Of a stretch of 64,000 bases of DNA, positions 37,011 through 48,744 are shown in pieces. Each line of letters opens with the position of its first letter. Within the stretch, counting starts at the first letter, position 1. Below the pieces are notes generated by a model that saw nothing but the letters and a program-made list of their open reading frames with translations, made no database searches and was not told the DNA's origin. The stretch comes from Selaginella tamariscina (lineage: Eukaryota > Streptophyta > Lycopodiopsida > Selaginellales > Selaginellaceae), in assembly GCA_003024785.1 (NCBI GenBank), contig PUQB01000210.1:186001-250000 (forward strand), written 5' to 3'. The translations under genes and the position numbers were made by a program.

Positions 37011-37589
37011 TGTCAAGCCATGATCCAGGAACCAAGAAGAGAGCAGGGTTCCAAAAAACAAGAAGGCTTGACTCAGGAGCAGAACAGGGAGCAGGACAGG
37101 AAGTAGGAACTCAGGAGCAAGACAAGGCGCAGACAAGATCCAGAGCAAGATAAGAACAGGATAAATTTCGGAGCAAGACAGGAGCAGGACAGAAGGCGCA
37201 GAACAGGATCCAGGAGCAAACAGGAACATGACAGGATCCGGGAGCAAGACAAGAGCAGGACAAGAACCAGAGCAAGACAAGAGCAGGAGGCAAGGAGTAA
37301 GACACGAACAAGACAAGAACAAGAATGATCGTAGAATGACTGGTGTTGATAGTAACTAATTGTTAACAATTAGGTCGGAACTTTTATGCTCACAACCCTA
37401 AGAGCTAATCTAGGCATGAGTGCTAAAAGTGGTTGCATGCATCTAAAAGTGGCTATATGCATGCAGAGGCTAAAATGAGTCCACATGTCCCTTATCTCTA
37501 AGCATATCCTGCAGGCAATATCCTGTATCCCGTATCCAAAATCCTATATCCGAAATCCTGTATCCAAAATCCTGTATCGGGTCGTGACA
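37011..37589 (-). repeat. Gypsy LTR 1 (leftmost)
   Basis: On the plus strand it runs tgtcaagccatg..gggtcgtgaca, so in element sense it starts TGTCACGACCC and ends TTGACA. It is related to LTR 2 and LTR 3 but more diverged. It has a purine-rich aggaacaggaca section, gcatgcatgc words and a run of atcctgtat words. Confidence 0.88.
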
Positions 37590-37665
37590 ATAGCCTCAAG
37601 CGCTGTCACAACCTTTCTCTCTCCCCTTATGCCAACTAGCAAAGGCCAATTGGTGTTTATGAGAG

Positions 37666-38095
37666 GCCCCTAGTCATGATGACCCAGGTCCGCTTAGGTC
37701 TTTTTGCTCACATATCCCACAATCTTTACCACCAGGTCCGCTTGGGTCTTTTTTGCTCACATATCCCACAATCTTTACCCAGGTAGTCAACTCACCAGGT
37801 TAAAACTATGACACTCTCCATCCACTTTCTCAAATGGGTGCCCTCATCCACAGACTTCAAGGGGTTGCTACTATGCCTTCCTTCAGAAAGTGCAGCCAGA
37901 GGGCCCTTGGTCATGATGACCCAGGTCCGCTGTGTCTTTTTTGCTCACATATCCCACAATCTTACCCAGGTAGTCAACTCACCAGGTTAAAACTATGACA
38001 CTCTCCACTCATTTGAGAAAGTGGATGCTTTCATCCACAGACTCAAGGGGTTGCTACTATGCCTTCCTCCAGAAGGTGCAGCCAGAGGCAACCCA
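37666..38095. repeat. Tandem duplication in the short gypsy derivative
   Basis: A block beginning gtcatgatgacccaggtccgc (near 37672) and ending gaaggtgcagccagag recurs from about 37912. Within the first copy the words ccaggtccgctt..tttgctcacatatccc are themselves doubled. No coding content. Confidence 0.8.
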
Positions 38096-38277
38096 GCCCG
38101 CAAGCTGTACTTGCATCACATGTCAATCGGGCCAGAGGCGATCATAGAGCCGCTTGGTTGTACACATGTGATCGAGGGGTTTAATTAGGCAAGGACAAGT
38201 GCGGCATGAGCTTTACTCAAAGTTCATCCCCTAATGAGAATCAAACCCGGGACCGCTTCGATACCAAATGTCACAAC

Positions 38278-38863
38278 TGTCAGCCACGATCCAGGAACCA
38301 GGAAGGGAACAGGATTCCAAGGACAGGAAGGCTGACTCAGGAACAGGACCGAGAGCAGGACAGGAACGGATAGGAACACGGAGAGAAGACAGGATCAGGA
38401 TAGGATCCGGAGCAGACAGGATCCAGAGCAGGACAGGAACAGGAGGAGACAGGAACAGGACAGGAAACAAGACAGAACAAGACAAGACGAGATTGATCGT
38501 AGTAAGACTGGTGTTGATAGTAACTGATTGTACAACAATTAGGTCGGAGCTTTTATGCTCACAACTCCAAGAGCTAATCTAGGCATGCATGCAAAAGTGG
38601 TTGCATGCATGCAAAAGTGATTGCATGCATGCAGAGGCTAAGATGAGTCCACATGTCCCTTATCCTCTAGGCATATCCTGTGGCATATCCTGTAGGAATA
38701 TCCTGTAGGAATATCCTGCAACCGAATCCTGTGTCCGGAATCCTGGTAGGAATATCCTGTAGGAAAATCCTGCAACCCATATCCTGTATCCGGAATCCTG
38801 TAGGAAAGTCCTGCAACCCATGTCCTGTATCCGGAATCCTGTATTCTGTATCGGGTCGTGACA
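38278..38863 (-). repeat. Gypsy LTR 2 (shared, middle)
   Basis: Runs tgtcagccacg..gggtcgtgaca on the plus strand. It serves as the 3' LTR of the long element to its right (polypurine tract agggaggagg directly precedes it in element sense) and as the 5' LTR of the short unit to its left. Confidence 0.9.
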
Positions 38864-41800
38864 GCACCTCCTCCCTAAAGACGAGTTCCACGAGTCTTGG
38901 GACCTGGTTTAGCAGGATAATGCCGATGGAAGGCAGCAACCTTGGAAGAAGCATGGAGTAAGTTGGATGCAGGTTCCCAAGTGCGATCAGTAGGCAGGTA
39001 CCCTTTCCAATCCACCAAGTATTGGAGTTGGTGACGATGAAGACGAGAGTCAAGGATGGCTGCACTTCGTACTCAGGTTCCGTGTCAATGACCACAGGAG
39101 GGGGAGGAGAAGAAACACGACCGGAAGAGAAGAAGGATGATACGGCTCCAACAAAGAGGTGTGAAACACAGGATGAAGTTTCACCGTGGATGGTAACTCG
39201 AGTCGGAAAGCTACAGGATTTACCTCCGCCACGATCCTATAAGGGCCCAATCGTTGAAAATCCAACTTAGAAGAAGGCCTGTTGGTGCGAATGTGTCGAC
39301 GAAGAAGCCACACGAGATCACCAATCTTGTATGCAGGTGCCGGCTGACGGTGAGCATCAGCATGATGCTTGTATCGTTCCTGTGCCTGTTGAAGATGAAC
39401 CTGGAGATCATCCTGTACCTGCCGAAGATGCTGAAGACGATCCTGTACTGCAGGAGCGGAAGAAGGAGAAGCGGGGAGCAAAGTCAAAACGTGGATGGTG
39501 GCCTGTAAGAGCAAAGAAAGGTGTCTGTCCTGTAGATGCGTGGATGGAGTTGTTGTAGGCAAACTCCGCCATTGGAAGGAGGTCCAACCAGTTGTCCTGC
39601 TGGTAACTGATGAAGCAACGAAGATACTGTTCTAAGGTCTGAATTGTGCGTTCGGACTGCCCATCGGTTTGTGGGTGATATCCTGAAGAAAGATCCGCTT
39701 TGACCTGTAGACTCCGAAGAAGCTCTCGCCAAAACTTGGACATGAATTGTGGACCTCGATCGGAAACAATGCTCTCAGGAAGACCATGATGTCGGAACAC
39801 CTCGCGGATCACCAACTCGGCAGTTGTCTGACCTGTAGCTGTCTTGTTGCAGGGTAGGAAATGAGCCTGCTTGGTGAAACGGTCAACCACCACAAGAACT
39901 GCATCAAATCCACGAAGGAGGAAGATCTGTGAGGAAATCCATAGAAATGGATCTCCAAGGAGCAGACGGAACAGGAAGAGGACGAAGAAGACCAGAGGGT
40001 GCATGATGAGGCATCTTCGACCTGCTACAAGTGTCACAACTCCGTACAAACCTCTCCACAAAACCTCGCAACCCAGGCCACCAATAGTTGCGAGTCACCA
40101 ATCCACTGTCTTGGCCACACCAAAATGTCCTGTAGCCGGGGTATCATGACAATCCTGTACCACACGAGTCCTGAAATACCAACAGGAACGTACAGGAGAC
40201 CTTCCCGGTACAGGAGTCCATCCTGTATGGTGAACAGGTTGTAGTCTGGACGGGAACTGGAGGAAGAGGAACTTGCAACGTCAGGATGAATGTGTGAGAA
40301 CACATTCTTTGCCAAGTCGTCTGTAGCAACTGCGAACGACGTCCTGTAGGAGTGTTGAATTTGCTGGAGCCTGATGAACCTGCAGTGCCGCAAGCCGGAA
40401 ACGATCAGGACCCAACAACACTTGCCTTTGACCGTCAAATGCAGGATCGCCCGGGCTTGGTGCAAGGTAAGAGCGCCTAGACAATGCGTCCGCCTTGCCA
40501 TTCCGAAAGCCGGGCCTGTAGACGATGACGAAGTCAAAACGTGATAGGAACTCTGCCCACCTAGCCTGTCGCCGACTGAGGACCCGAGCCGTTTGAAAGT
40601 ACTCCAGGTTCTTGTGATCCGTAAGAACTTGTACAGGATGTGCAGCACCTTCCAGGAAATGCCGCCACTCCTCAAACGAATCCACAATGGCCTTGAGTTC
40701 CTTGTCATGAATCTCGTAGTTGATCTCCGCCGACAGGAACTTACGAGAGTGAAAGCTACAGGATGAAGCAACTTGTCCTCTCCAACTTGCGATAGGACGG
40801 ATCCTACTGCAAAATCCGAGGCATCTGCTTCAATGAAGAAAGGATGAGAAGGGTCAGGATGTGCTAAAATCGGAGCTGTCGTGAAAACGTCCTTGAGTGT
40901 TGTGAACGCGTGTTCCGCCTTGTCGGACCAAGAGAAAAGTCCTGTGCGCTTGGTGAGTTCTGTGAGTGGAAGTACACGCTTGGAGAAGTCCTGTATGAAC
41001 CGCCTGTAGAAGTTTGCAAAGCCAAGGAAACATTGTACATCTCGTACCGACTTGGGCCTCTCCCACTCCACGATGGTCTTCACCTTGTGCATGTCCATGG
41101 AAACGCCAGCAGGAGAGACGATGTAGCCCAAGAACTCCACCGAATCCCTATCGAAAAAACACTTCTCCAACTTCGCGTACAGGCCATGCTCGCGAAGCCG
41201 CTCTAAAACTAGTCGTACATGCTTGTCATGTGCCGCCTGGTCCTTGGAGAAAATCAAGATGTCGTCGAGGTAGATCACCACAAACTGGTCCAAGAAGTCA
41301 CGGAAAATGTCGTTCACCATGTGTTGGAACAGCTGGGGCATTGGTAAGGCCGAAAGGCATTACCGTGTACTCAAAATGTCCATACCTTGTACGAAAGGCA
41401 GTCTTCCACTCATCGCCGGGACGAATCCGTACAAGGTTGTAGGCTCCTCGTAAGTCGATCTTCGTGAACACCTTTGCCCTCGCAGCCGATCGAGAAGTTC
41501 CGGGATCAATGGCAACGGGTACCGATTCCGAATGGTGACTTGATTCAAACCCCTGTAGTCCACAACCAAACGTAAACTCCCATCCTTCTTCTTGACAAAG
41601 AAGATAGGAGCTCCTGCAGGGGACTTTGAGTGACGAATGAAGCCGGATGCCAAGTTGTCCTCGATGTACTGACGAAGAACCTCCAACTCTGTGGGTGACA
41701 ATGCATAAATCGGTCCGAATGGTGGAGTCTTTCCTTCCGCAAGATCAATAGGACAGTCGTAGGACCTGTGAACAGGAAGAACTGCAGCCTTGTGCTTGTC

Positions 41801-42019
41801 AAAAACGTCCTTAAAGTCGTGGTACTTGGATGGTAGGGAAGAAGGAGGAGAAGGAGAAGGAGAAGGAGAAAAAACAGGGGAGTCGGATACAGGAAAGGTA
41901 GAAGAGGACGTAGGAGTTACTTGAAAGGCAAAAAGGTGGAAGGGGCAGGATCAGTGGCGAGTTCATGCATGGTAGTGGTAAGAACTCGGAGAGGAGAAGG
42001 AGGGAGCTGTGACTGAAAA

Positions 42020-42430
42020 AGAGGAAGGATCTTGGGGGATGGAACAGAGCAGGGTAACAGAAAGAAGCAGGATTGGAAAAAACCTGTGTGGGTGTTGATG
42101 AGTGTACAGGATTGGAAGAATCCTGTACAGGAGTCCGTGGTTGCGCAAGAGTGGAAGAAGCCTGCGAATGTGCTGACGAATCAACAGGAGGTGGATCCTG
42201 TTGAGGAGGAACCTTCGACACTGATACAGGATTGGAAGAACCCTGTACAGGACACCGCAAACTTACAGGAGTGGGAGAGCCTGCGGATGTGCTGAGGAAC
42301 TGACATGAGGTGAATCCTGTCGAGGAGGAGTCTTCAACACTGGTACAGGAACAGGTACGGTCAATCCTGTAGCTTGTACTGCCTCAGATACTAAGGATGT
42401 ATCCTGCACGCAGGAAGGTACAGGATTGAT
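42020..42430 (-). repeat. Tandem repeats in the protease-RT linker of the gypsy element
   Basis: Words of the type acaggattggaagaa(t/c)cctgtacagga recur four to five times with 45-130 bp spacing. They encode a low-complexity SSNPV/QDSSNPV-type linker on the minus strand. Confidence 0.7.
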
Positions 42431-43927
42431 CCTAGCAGTTGGAGAGGAAAACGTGAGCGTCCTAGACCTCCAGTTCGATCTGCGGATTTGCAACAACGAA
42501 CCATGGCATGCCCAAAATGATGGGAGTCGACCGAGTCTTGATCAAGTTGAAGGAAATTGAACAGTTGAATGTGCCATACCTGCAGGAGAGAGGTTCGGTA
42601 GCATGGGTAACTGCACCAGAAGCAATTAGACGCCCATCGGCCACCTCTACAGGAACTGCACGCTTCAACTTCACCACCGAAATGCCATGTTGAGTTGCAA
42701 ACGTGTCATCCATGAAGCATGCATTTGCACCAGTGTCTAACAAGGCAAACTCCATGAGCTCTCGATTATTAAGATGAATGTGTACAGGAAACTTAAGTGA
42801 CGGGATGGTATGAGCAGCACCAATGGAGCCTGCACCTACGTCCAACTTCGCGGCTCCTAGACGAAGTGGACATTGGAGTTTTCCGACTGAACTTCAGCTT
42901 CGACTTCACGCGTCTTGAAGTTCCTGGCTTTAATAGGACAATCTGCCACCTTGTGTCCTGCTCCACCACAATACAAGCACAGGTTCTCACTGCGACGACG
43001 TTGCTTCTCGGCAGCGGAAAGAGAGCCACGCTTGGATTTCTCAACCTCCATAGGAACTACTCCAGAAGGTGGTGCAGGAACATGTACCACAGCTGCAGGA
43101 TTGGTTTGCAGGAACTGTTGACGGGATCTTTCCTGACGACGCTCGAACAAACGGTTGTCGCAACGAACAGCTTGTTGCATGATCTCCGCTAATGTTTGGG
43201 CATCCGGTAACGTAAGGAGAAGGTCCTTCACGTCGTCCCTCAACCCAAAACGGAAGTGTTCGATCAATGCAGTCTCGTCCCATGGAATGTTCGTGCAAAG
43301 TTGCTGAAATTCGGATGCATAGACGGAAGCTGGTCGGGATCCTTGAGTGAGCTTCCGTAACTTCGTGCATGCAGAACGGTACTTATCAGGATCTCCAAAA
43401 CAGGCTTCAAAGGCAGCCACGAAACCTTCAAAGTCTTCCATCAATGGATCGTCACGCTCCAGCAAGGGGGCAACCCAAGCCCGTGGAGATCCACTTAGTA
43501 AGGATGCCAAAAGACCCACCTTTTGAGCATCAGTCGAGTAGCGCCGTGGTTGCATACGGATCAAGAGCCGGATCTGATTCAGGAAACCTTGGAAATCGGC
43601 ACGATTACCACTGAACTTCTCTGGCATGCTAACCTTCGGCTCCGAAGAAAAGTTTGATGAAGAGGGAACCACCGATGCCTGGGAGAGAGCCTGCGCAGCA
43701 GCCTTGGAGGATGCATCAGCAGCTGCATGTGCCGCAGTGGTGGAACCTTGCAGGTCGGTGACCACTTGGCGCAAAGTGGCCAGCTCATGAAGTAGCATTT
43801 GGTGCTCGTGTTGAAAACGCTCAAAATCAGCCATGATCTAGGAAAGAAAAAAGGAGGAAAATGAAGGAAAGGAATCAAGAAAAAGGTAGCTGGAAAACGG
43901 AGAACTATGAAGCAGTTACTATCAAAC

Positions 43928-44537
43928 TGTCAAGCCACGATCCAGGAACCAGGAAGGAACAGGATTCCAAGGACAGGAAGGCTGACTCAGGAACAGGACC
44001 GAGAGCAGGACAGGAACTGGAAATAGGAACAGGACGGATCTAAGAGCAAGACAGGATCAGGATAGGATCCGGGAGCGAGACAGGAACAGGACAGGATCCC
44101 GGAGCAGGAGGATCCGGGCAGGACAGGAAACAGGAGCGAGACAGGAACAGGACAGGAAACAACAAGAACAAGACAAGACGAAATTGATCGTAGTAAGACT
44201 GGTGTTGATAGTAACTGATTGTACAACAATTAGGTCGGAGCTTTTATGCTCACAACTCCAAGAGCTAATCTAGGCATGCATGCAAAAGTGGTTGCATGCA
44301 TAAAGTGATTGCATGCATGCAGAGGCTAAGATGAGTCCACATGTCCCTTATCCTCTAGGCATATCCTGTGGCATATCCTGTAGAATATCCTGTAGGAATA
44401 TCCTGCAACCGAATCCTGTGTCCGGAATCCTGGTAGGAAAATCCTGCAACCCATATCCTGTATCCGGAATCCTGTAGGAAAGTCCTGCAACCCATGTCCT
44501 GTATCCGGAATCCTGTATTCTGTATCGGGTCGTGACA
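43928..44537 (-). repeat. Gypsy LTR 3 (right, 5' LTR of the long element)
   Basis: Runs tgtcaagccacg..gggtcgtgaca on the plus strand and closely matches LTR 2. Its outer edge (44537/44538) cuts directly into copia reverse-transcriptase sequence. Confidence 0.9.
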
Positions 44538-47500
44538 GTGAATACGTCTCATAGAAGTCAACTCCAGCGATTTGTGAGAATCCTCGTGCAACAAACCGAG
44601 CTTGTATCAAAGTACTTCGCCATGTGCATCCAGCTTCTTCTTGAATAGCCACTTGGTACTTATAGTGCGGCGACCGTGGGGAAGAGTAACAAGCTCCCAA
44701 ACTTGGTTCTTGAGGAGAGAAGCATATTCCTCCTCCATGGCAGCCCTCCATTCTGCTGCCTCTTGTGATTGCATAGCTTCATGCATTGTCCGGGGCTCCC
44801 GAGGATACCTAGAGGTGAAGAAGGAGGTTGAAGACTCATTAGCTTCTCTTGCCTTTCGTGACTTGTAGCTAATTTTCCCACTTCTCGTGATTGTGTTGAT
44901 GGGTCGGTCTGGATTAGGTATCTGCAGAGGTGCTTGCTGAAGTGGAGGAATCTCCTCGCTTTCGTGCTCCTCCTCACTCAGATCTGGATCTGTTGCAATC
45001 TGCAATCCTGGATCTTCCCCAATCCGCCCTGGATCAGGCCCATGTGCTGCTGGATCAGGCCCATGTGCTGGTGGATCCTGTGGCTGCTCTTCCTCAAGAA
45101 TATAGGCCGTCGGATTAACTTGAACTGTAAACCTATCCTTGTAAAGCATATCCTCATTAAACTTAACGTCTCGGCTCACAACATTTTTCTGGTGAGTGGG
45201 ATCGTAAAGCCTATATGCCTTACTCTCATGGCAATATCCCACCATGATATACATGTTACTCTTCTATTCCAACTTACGACGGAGTTCGTCCGAAACATGT
45301 GCATATGCCAGGCACCCAAACACACGGAGGTGTTTCAAACTGACTCGCTTCCCAGTCCACCGGGTGAATGGAACTTCTCCACCAATGCTGCTTGCAGGAA
45401 GTCAATTCCAGATGTAGCTGGCTGTGCTTAAGGCCTCTGCCCAATAATTGAGCAGTGTTCATGCATGCATAAGCATGCATCTTGTCGTCTCCACTAGAGT
45501 CCGATTCATTCTCTCTGCCACTCCATTTTGCTGAGTTGAGTATGGGGCTGTAAACTGCTGCTAAATCCCAGATTCTTCGCACAACTTCTTAAGCACACTT
45601 GCTTGATACTCCCCACCTCTATCACTCCTAAGTACACAGATTTTCAAATTCTGCCACACGTTTTCTGCAGCAATCTTATACAGCCGAAACATTTCTGCTA
45701 CTTCTGATTTGTTAATCAAAAATTTCACCATTGTGTAACGAGTATAATCATCTATAAATGTCACAAAATACCTCCTTCTGTTCAATGACTGAACATGCAT
45801 TGGTCCACACACATCTGTGTGCACTAATTCTAGAGGTTGAGTGGTCTTACAGCAGATGCCCTTACTGGGGAACGGTTGCCTATGCTGTCTTCCAAAACAG
45901 CATGCCTCACAGAACTTAAGGTTGTCTTTAAGTACCTGAAAGTCTGAAAGCTGGTCCTGGTCCCGAGCTACAGCTCGAATCGCTGCCTCTTTTGCATGTC
46001 CCAATCGTTGATGCCATCGTTGAAGAGTTGTGGAGAAGATCTTCTTCTTGGGTATCACCAATGTGGCGTCTAGCATATAGTTCCCAACATGTCTCTGGCC
46101 ACGTGCTACTATGGTTCCTTGCTTGTCAGTGTAAATGATCTTGTCCTTATCGATCTGACCTTTCCAACCAACATCTGCTATCTTCCCAACCGAGATAAGA
46201 GTTTCGCTGAGTGTGGGGACATAGTGAACTTGTCGAAGATCGACAATCTCACCGTTCTGGAGTTGAATCTTTAATGTCTCGACTTCTGCAATGCTCAATG
46301 GTCGATGATCTCCCGTGTAGACTCCTTCTCCCACTGGGATTGCCTGATATGTTTTAAAAGCAGCAAATACTGGAGTACAGTGAACATTGGCACAACTGTC
46401 CAACCAGAGGATATTTTCTTCCTCGAAAGGACTGAGGTTAGTGGTTACCATGAGGGCCATCCGCTGATTGCCCTTGTTCTTCAATTCGCTTGCTCGTGGT
46501 TTCCCTGCTGCCTTGTCCGGACAGCTCTTGGCAAAATGCCCCATCTTCTTGCAGTAGTTGCACGGTCCAAGCTTTGATGGTGGAATGTCCTGTCTATTTG
46601 TGCTACTTCTACCTTTATAGTGTGAAGCACTGCTCCCACTCCTCACTGATTGCGGATTGAAGTTGTTTTCTTTTCGAATTGGCTCGAAGTGAAGAGGACT
46701 TGAGAATGTCTCACTGTATCGCTGGTTATGTTTGCTTGAGGATTTGGATCATGGTTGATGACTGCAGCTTGAATCTCCTGATAAGACATCCCTGATGTAT
46801 TCTCTAGTGTCGTCTTGAGAGTCACATGGTCTGGCCTAGTCAAGGCCCCGAGAAGCACTGTGGTTTTGTCATGGCACAGGTTCCTTATAGGCAGATAGTT
46901 GGTTGTTTGTTATATCTAGCCATTTCCACTCGACTAGACTTGGCTTTTGCAATCGGAGTGGTTTCCAGGTTTGTAGAGAATCCAGGAGAGGCTCATTGGA
47001 CAGCAGTCAAACGTATCTTACGATACTTGCGAGGCACAGTCGGGTTTTGTCTATATCTGAAATGGTCTGTCCGAGAGCAGTGAGCTGAGCAAGAATGGAC
47101 TTCATTCTTCCGAGGAACACAGATGCTGGTTCTGTGGGACTAAACTCGAGCTTAAAAAGCTTTCCTTTCAGCGATACCACGGATCTCTCCTTCCATGCCT
47201 GATTACCAAAAATCACCTTCAACTCTGTCCAATTCTTGGAAGCTGACTTGCTTAGATCCAGGTGATGGTGGTGATGTCTACCAAGCCCAATCCCCATTAG
47301 TGACAACGCTTTGTCATGTCGAACTTGCCAATCTTCTGGGTTCGTCTAAGGTTTTACCTCACTGCCATCTGCAATTCGTAGACAATTGTCACGCACCATA
47401 ACAAACGAGATTTCTCGCTGCCAGTTCTCAAAGTCGTGCCCATCAAAGACCGGAATTGGGATTGATTTGTGGCTTGTCATCATGTTCTCAAGTATGTTTG

Positions 47501-47796
47501 TCACTGACTAACTGTTCTTAAGGATATAACGTTCCACAAACTGCACTTGCTACTTCCTATGACCCTTCAACCGCTGTTGAACCTGCCTCCGATACCATGT
47601 TGTGAAAAGGTGTTAAAACACGAGCCGAACCAAATATCAACTAACCTATGTTTTTATATTTTGGATACTATTTATACAGTTTCTTTATAATTATATATGG
47701 TAATTCTCCATAAGTATATACGGCCCAGCTATATATGGTCTAAACCGTATATAACTATTCTTCCAGCTTGGACTCCACGCTGGATATATCTCAACA
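44538..47796 (-). mobile_element. Ty1/copia fossil (5' LTR to start of RT), cut by the gypsy array
   Basis: The 5' LTR at 47598-47796 has TGTTG..CAACA ends, and the primer site tggtatcggag follows directly (47587-47597). In minus-strand order: gag about 47530-46640, zinc knuckle CNYCKKMGHFAKSC about 46560, protease-like WLDSCANVHCT about 46400, integrase (WHQRLGHAKEAA, VHTDVCGPMHVQS, RSDRGGEY) about 46020-45600, integrase end about 45580-44900, and the start of reverse transcriptase about 44800-44560. The rest is missing beyond 44537. A copia piece in the opposite orientation lies inside gag. The element is broken, with several interruptions. It is older than the young gypsy element that truncates it. 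Confidence 0.88.
46853..47075 (+). mobile_element. Copia RT/RNase H fragment in opposite orientation within the copia gag
   Basis: The plus strand reads VPYRQIVGCLLYLAISTRLD and then FVENPGEAHWTAVKRILRYL and GTVGFCLYLKW, the junction between copia reverse transcriptase and RNase H. Minus-strand gag sequence continues on both sides, so a fragment of another copia element was inserted into this one. It is only a fragment. Confidence 0.8.
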
Positions 47797-48718
47797 ATCT
47801 AGCTGCTATATAATATATACATCTTCAGGGATGTTTCTTCAGGACAGGAGATTATAAATACTTTGATAGCAAATAGTGCCTCCTTTGAGTCTAAAACAGG
47901 GTTTTCACAGGTCTATTTAGATACATTATTTTCTATAATAACAATGTTTGAGGTTACAGGAGAAATACAAACGGAAAAAGCAAAAGAAGTATGCTCCTTG
48001 CATAGTTGTCAGAAGGCCTACTGAAAGAAGGTGCATACATATACATTTGTTTGCCTTGTGTGTGACATGTAACTTAATGCTAACATGAAATACATGTTTA
48101 CAGTGTTTGTGAGGCGTATTTTGCTAAAACTCCGGCAAAAATTGGGTATGTATAAGATACGTGTGGAATATTCCTCTCTTAACGAGCATTGCGAATGGAT
48201 TCTTTGTCACTGATATTATCACTTGCTAATGTTGGGGACAAATGTAATGTGCTTGTTGTGGACACATTTGGAGGCCTTTTGACAGCTGCTGCTGCTGACC
48301 GCATGAGTGGTACTGTGTGTGTGTGTGTGTGTGGAAAGTTCATATATAAATGACACATAGATATGTAATCATGTACATATAGATGCTTTTAAATTTCACT
48401 TTCTGTTTATTAATTAACGTACTTATTGATATATTATGTTGTTTTCAGCAGGTTTTGGAACAGTTTGTAACGTATACTATACTCCAAAACCTCCTTCTGC
48501 CGACATTGTGGGCCTCTTTAACTTTGCAACTTCCAGCAGGTAGGGCGTGCGTGTATGTGAAAACAGTAAATGAATACGTAGAAATTTTTTGTATATGGAT
48601 TCTATGAATTTAATAACAATAATTATTGGCAGGATATTCCGAGTTCCGCTTTCTAAGCTTTTAGAGATACATTCTCCTTCAGGAAACACAGAACGTGGTT
48701 CTGAGAACTTGAAACAAG
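47797..48718 (+). pseudogene. TRM6: TRM6 (tRNA m1A58 methyltransferase subunit) internal exons
   Basis: TRM6/GCD10 is the non-catalytic partner of TRM61 that makes m1A58 in the T-loop of tRNAs. Exons visible: to 47910 (INTLIANSASFESKTGFSQ), 47960-48030 (EKYKRKKQKKYAPCIVVRRP), 48104-48145 (VCEAYFAKTPAKIG), about 48190-48309 (DSLSLILSLANVGDK, VLVVDTFGGLL), 48452-48539 (GFGTVCNVYYTPKPPSADIV) and 48633-48718 (IFRVPLSKLLEIHSP). Introns are GT-AG and in phase, except around 48145-48190, where the acceptor of the fourth exon cannot be placed cleanly. The N-terminal part is absent because a copia LTR ends at 47796. The C-terminal part is absent: after 48718 the sequence turns into a PB1-like first exon on the other strand. 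So this is a fragment, not a working gene, unless the missing parts lie elsewhere and are spliced in. Confidence 0.85.
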
Positions 48719-48744
48719 GTAAACCAAATATGTCTCTCTCCTCA

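Larger units (their letters stand above)
37011..38863 (-). mobile_element. Short non-autonomous gypsy derivative (LTR1-internal-LTR2)
   Basis: LTR 1 and LTR 2 flank only 688 bp (37590-38277) without coding sequence. A methionine-tRNA-like primer site (tggtatcgaagc in element sense, 38255-38266) lies just inside LTR 2, so LTR 2 is the 5' LTR of this short unit. The interior contains two copies of a roughly 240-bp block. It shares LTR 2 with the long element to the right. It lacks all proteins and would be a TRIM-like or internally deleted derivative; more diverged than the long element. Confidence 0.75.
38278..44537 (-). mobile_element. Ty3/gypsy chromovirus-like element with gag-pol (6.26 kb)
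   Basis: In element order (minus strand): 5' LTR 43928-44537; gag about 43834-42857 with the zinc knuckle CLYCGGAGHKVADC; aspartic protease about 42845-42462 (LLDTGANACF); a proline/serine-rich linker about 42500-41811; reverse transcriptase about 41700-40950 (YLDDILIFSKD); RNase H about 40900-40450; integrase about 40100-39580 (zinc-binding part, then DRFTKQAHFLP and SDRGPQFMSKFW); C-terminal part with a GPYRI-type GPY/F motif about 39260, and chromodomain-like text near 39000-39070; polypurine tract; 3' LTR 38278-38863. All parts are present in order. It is broken, with roughly six to eight interruptions in pol as sequenced, some of which may be assembly errors. The LTRs are very similar apart from indels, so the insertion is young. 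Confidence 0.92.

Noticed and set aside
36981-37369. Open frames rich in SCSCL/PALVLL in the gypsy LTR
   Set aside because: They are translations of the purine-rich aggaacaggac repeat; low complexity, no gene.
38225-38270. A tRNA gene suggested by a T-arm-like ggtcccgggtttgattctc on the minus strand
   Set aside because: No acceptor or anticodon arm can be built around it. It directly follows the primer-binding site of the short gypsy unit and is best read as element leader.
39022-43614. Plus-strand open frames across the gypsy element
   Set aside because: They are shadows of the minus-strand gag-pol and show no independent domain.
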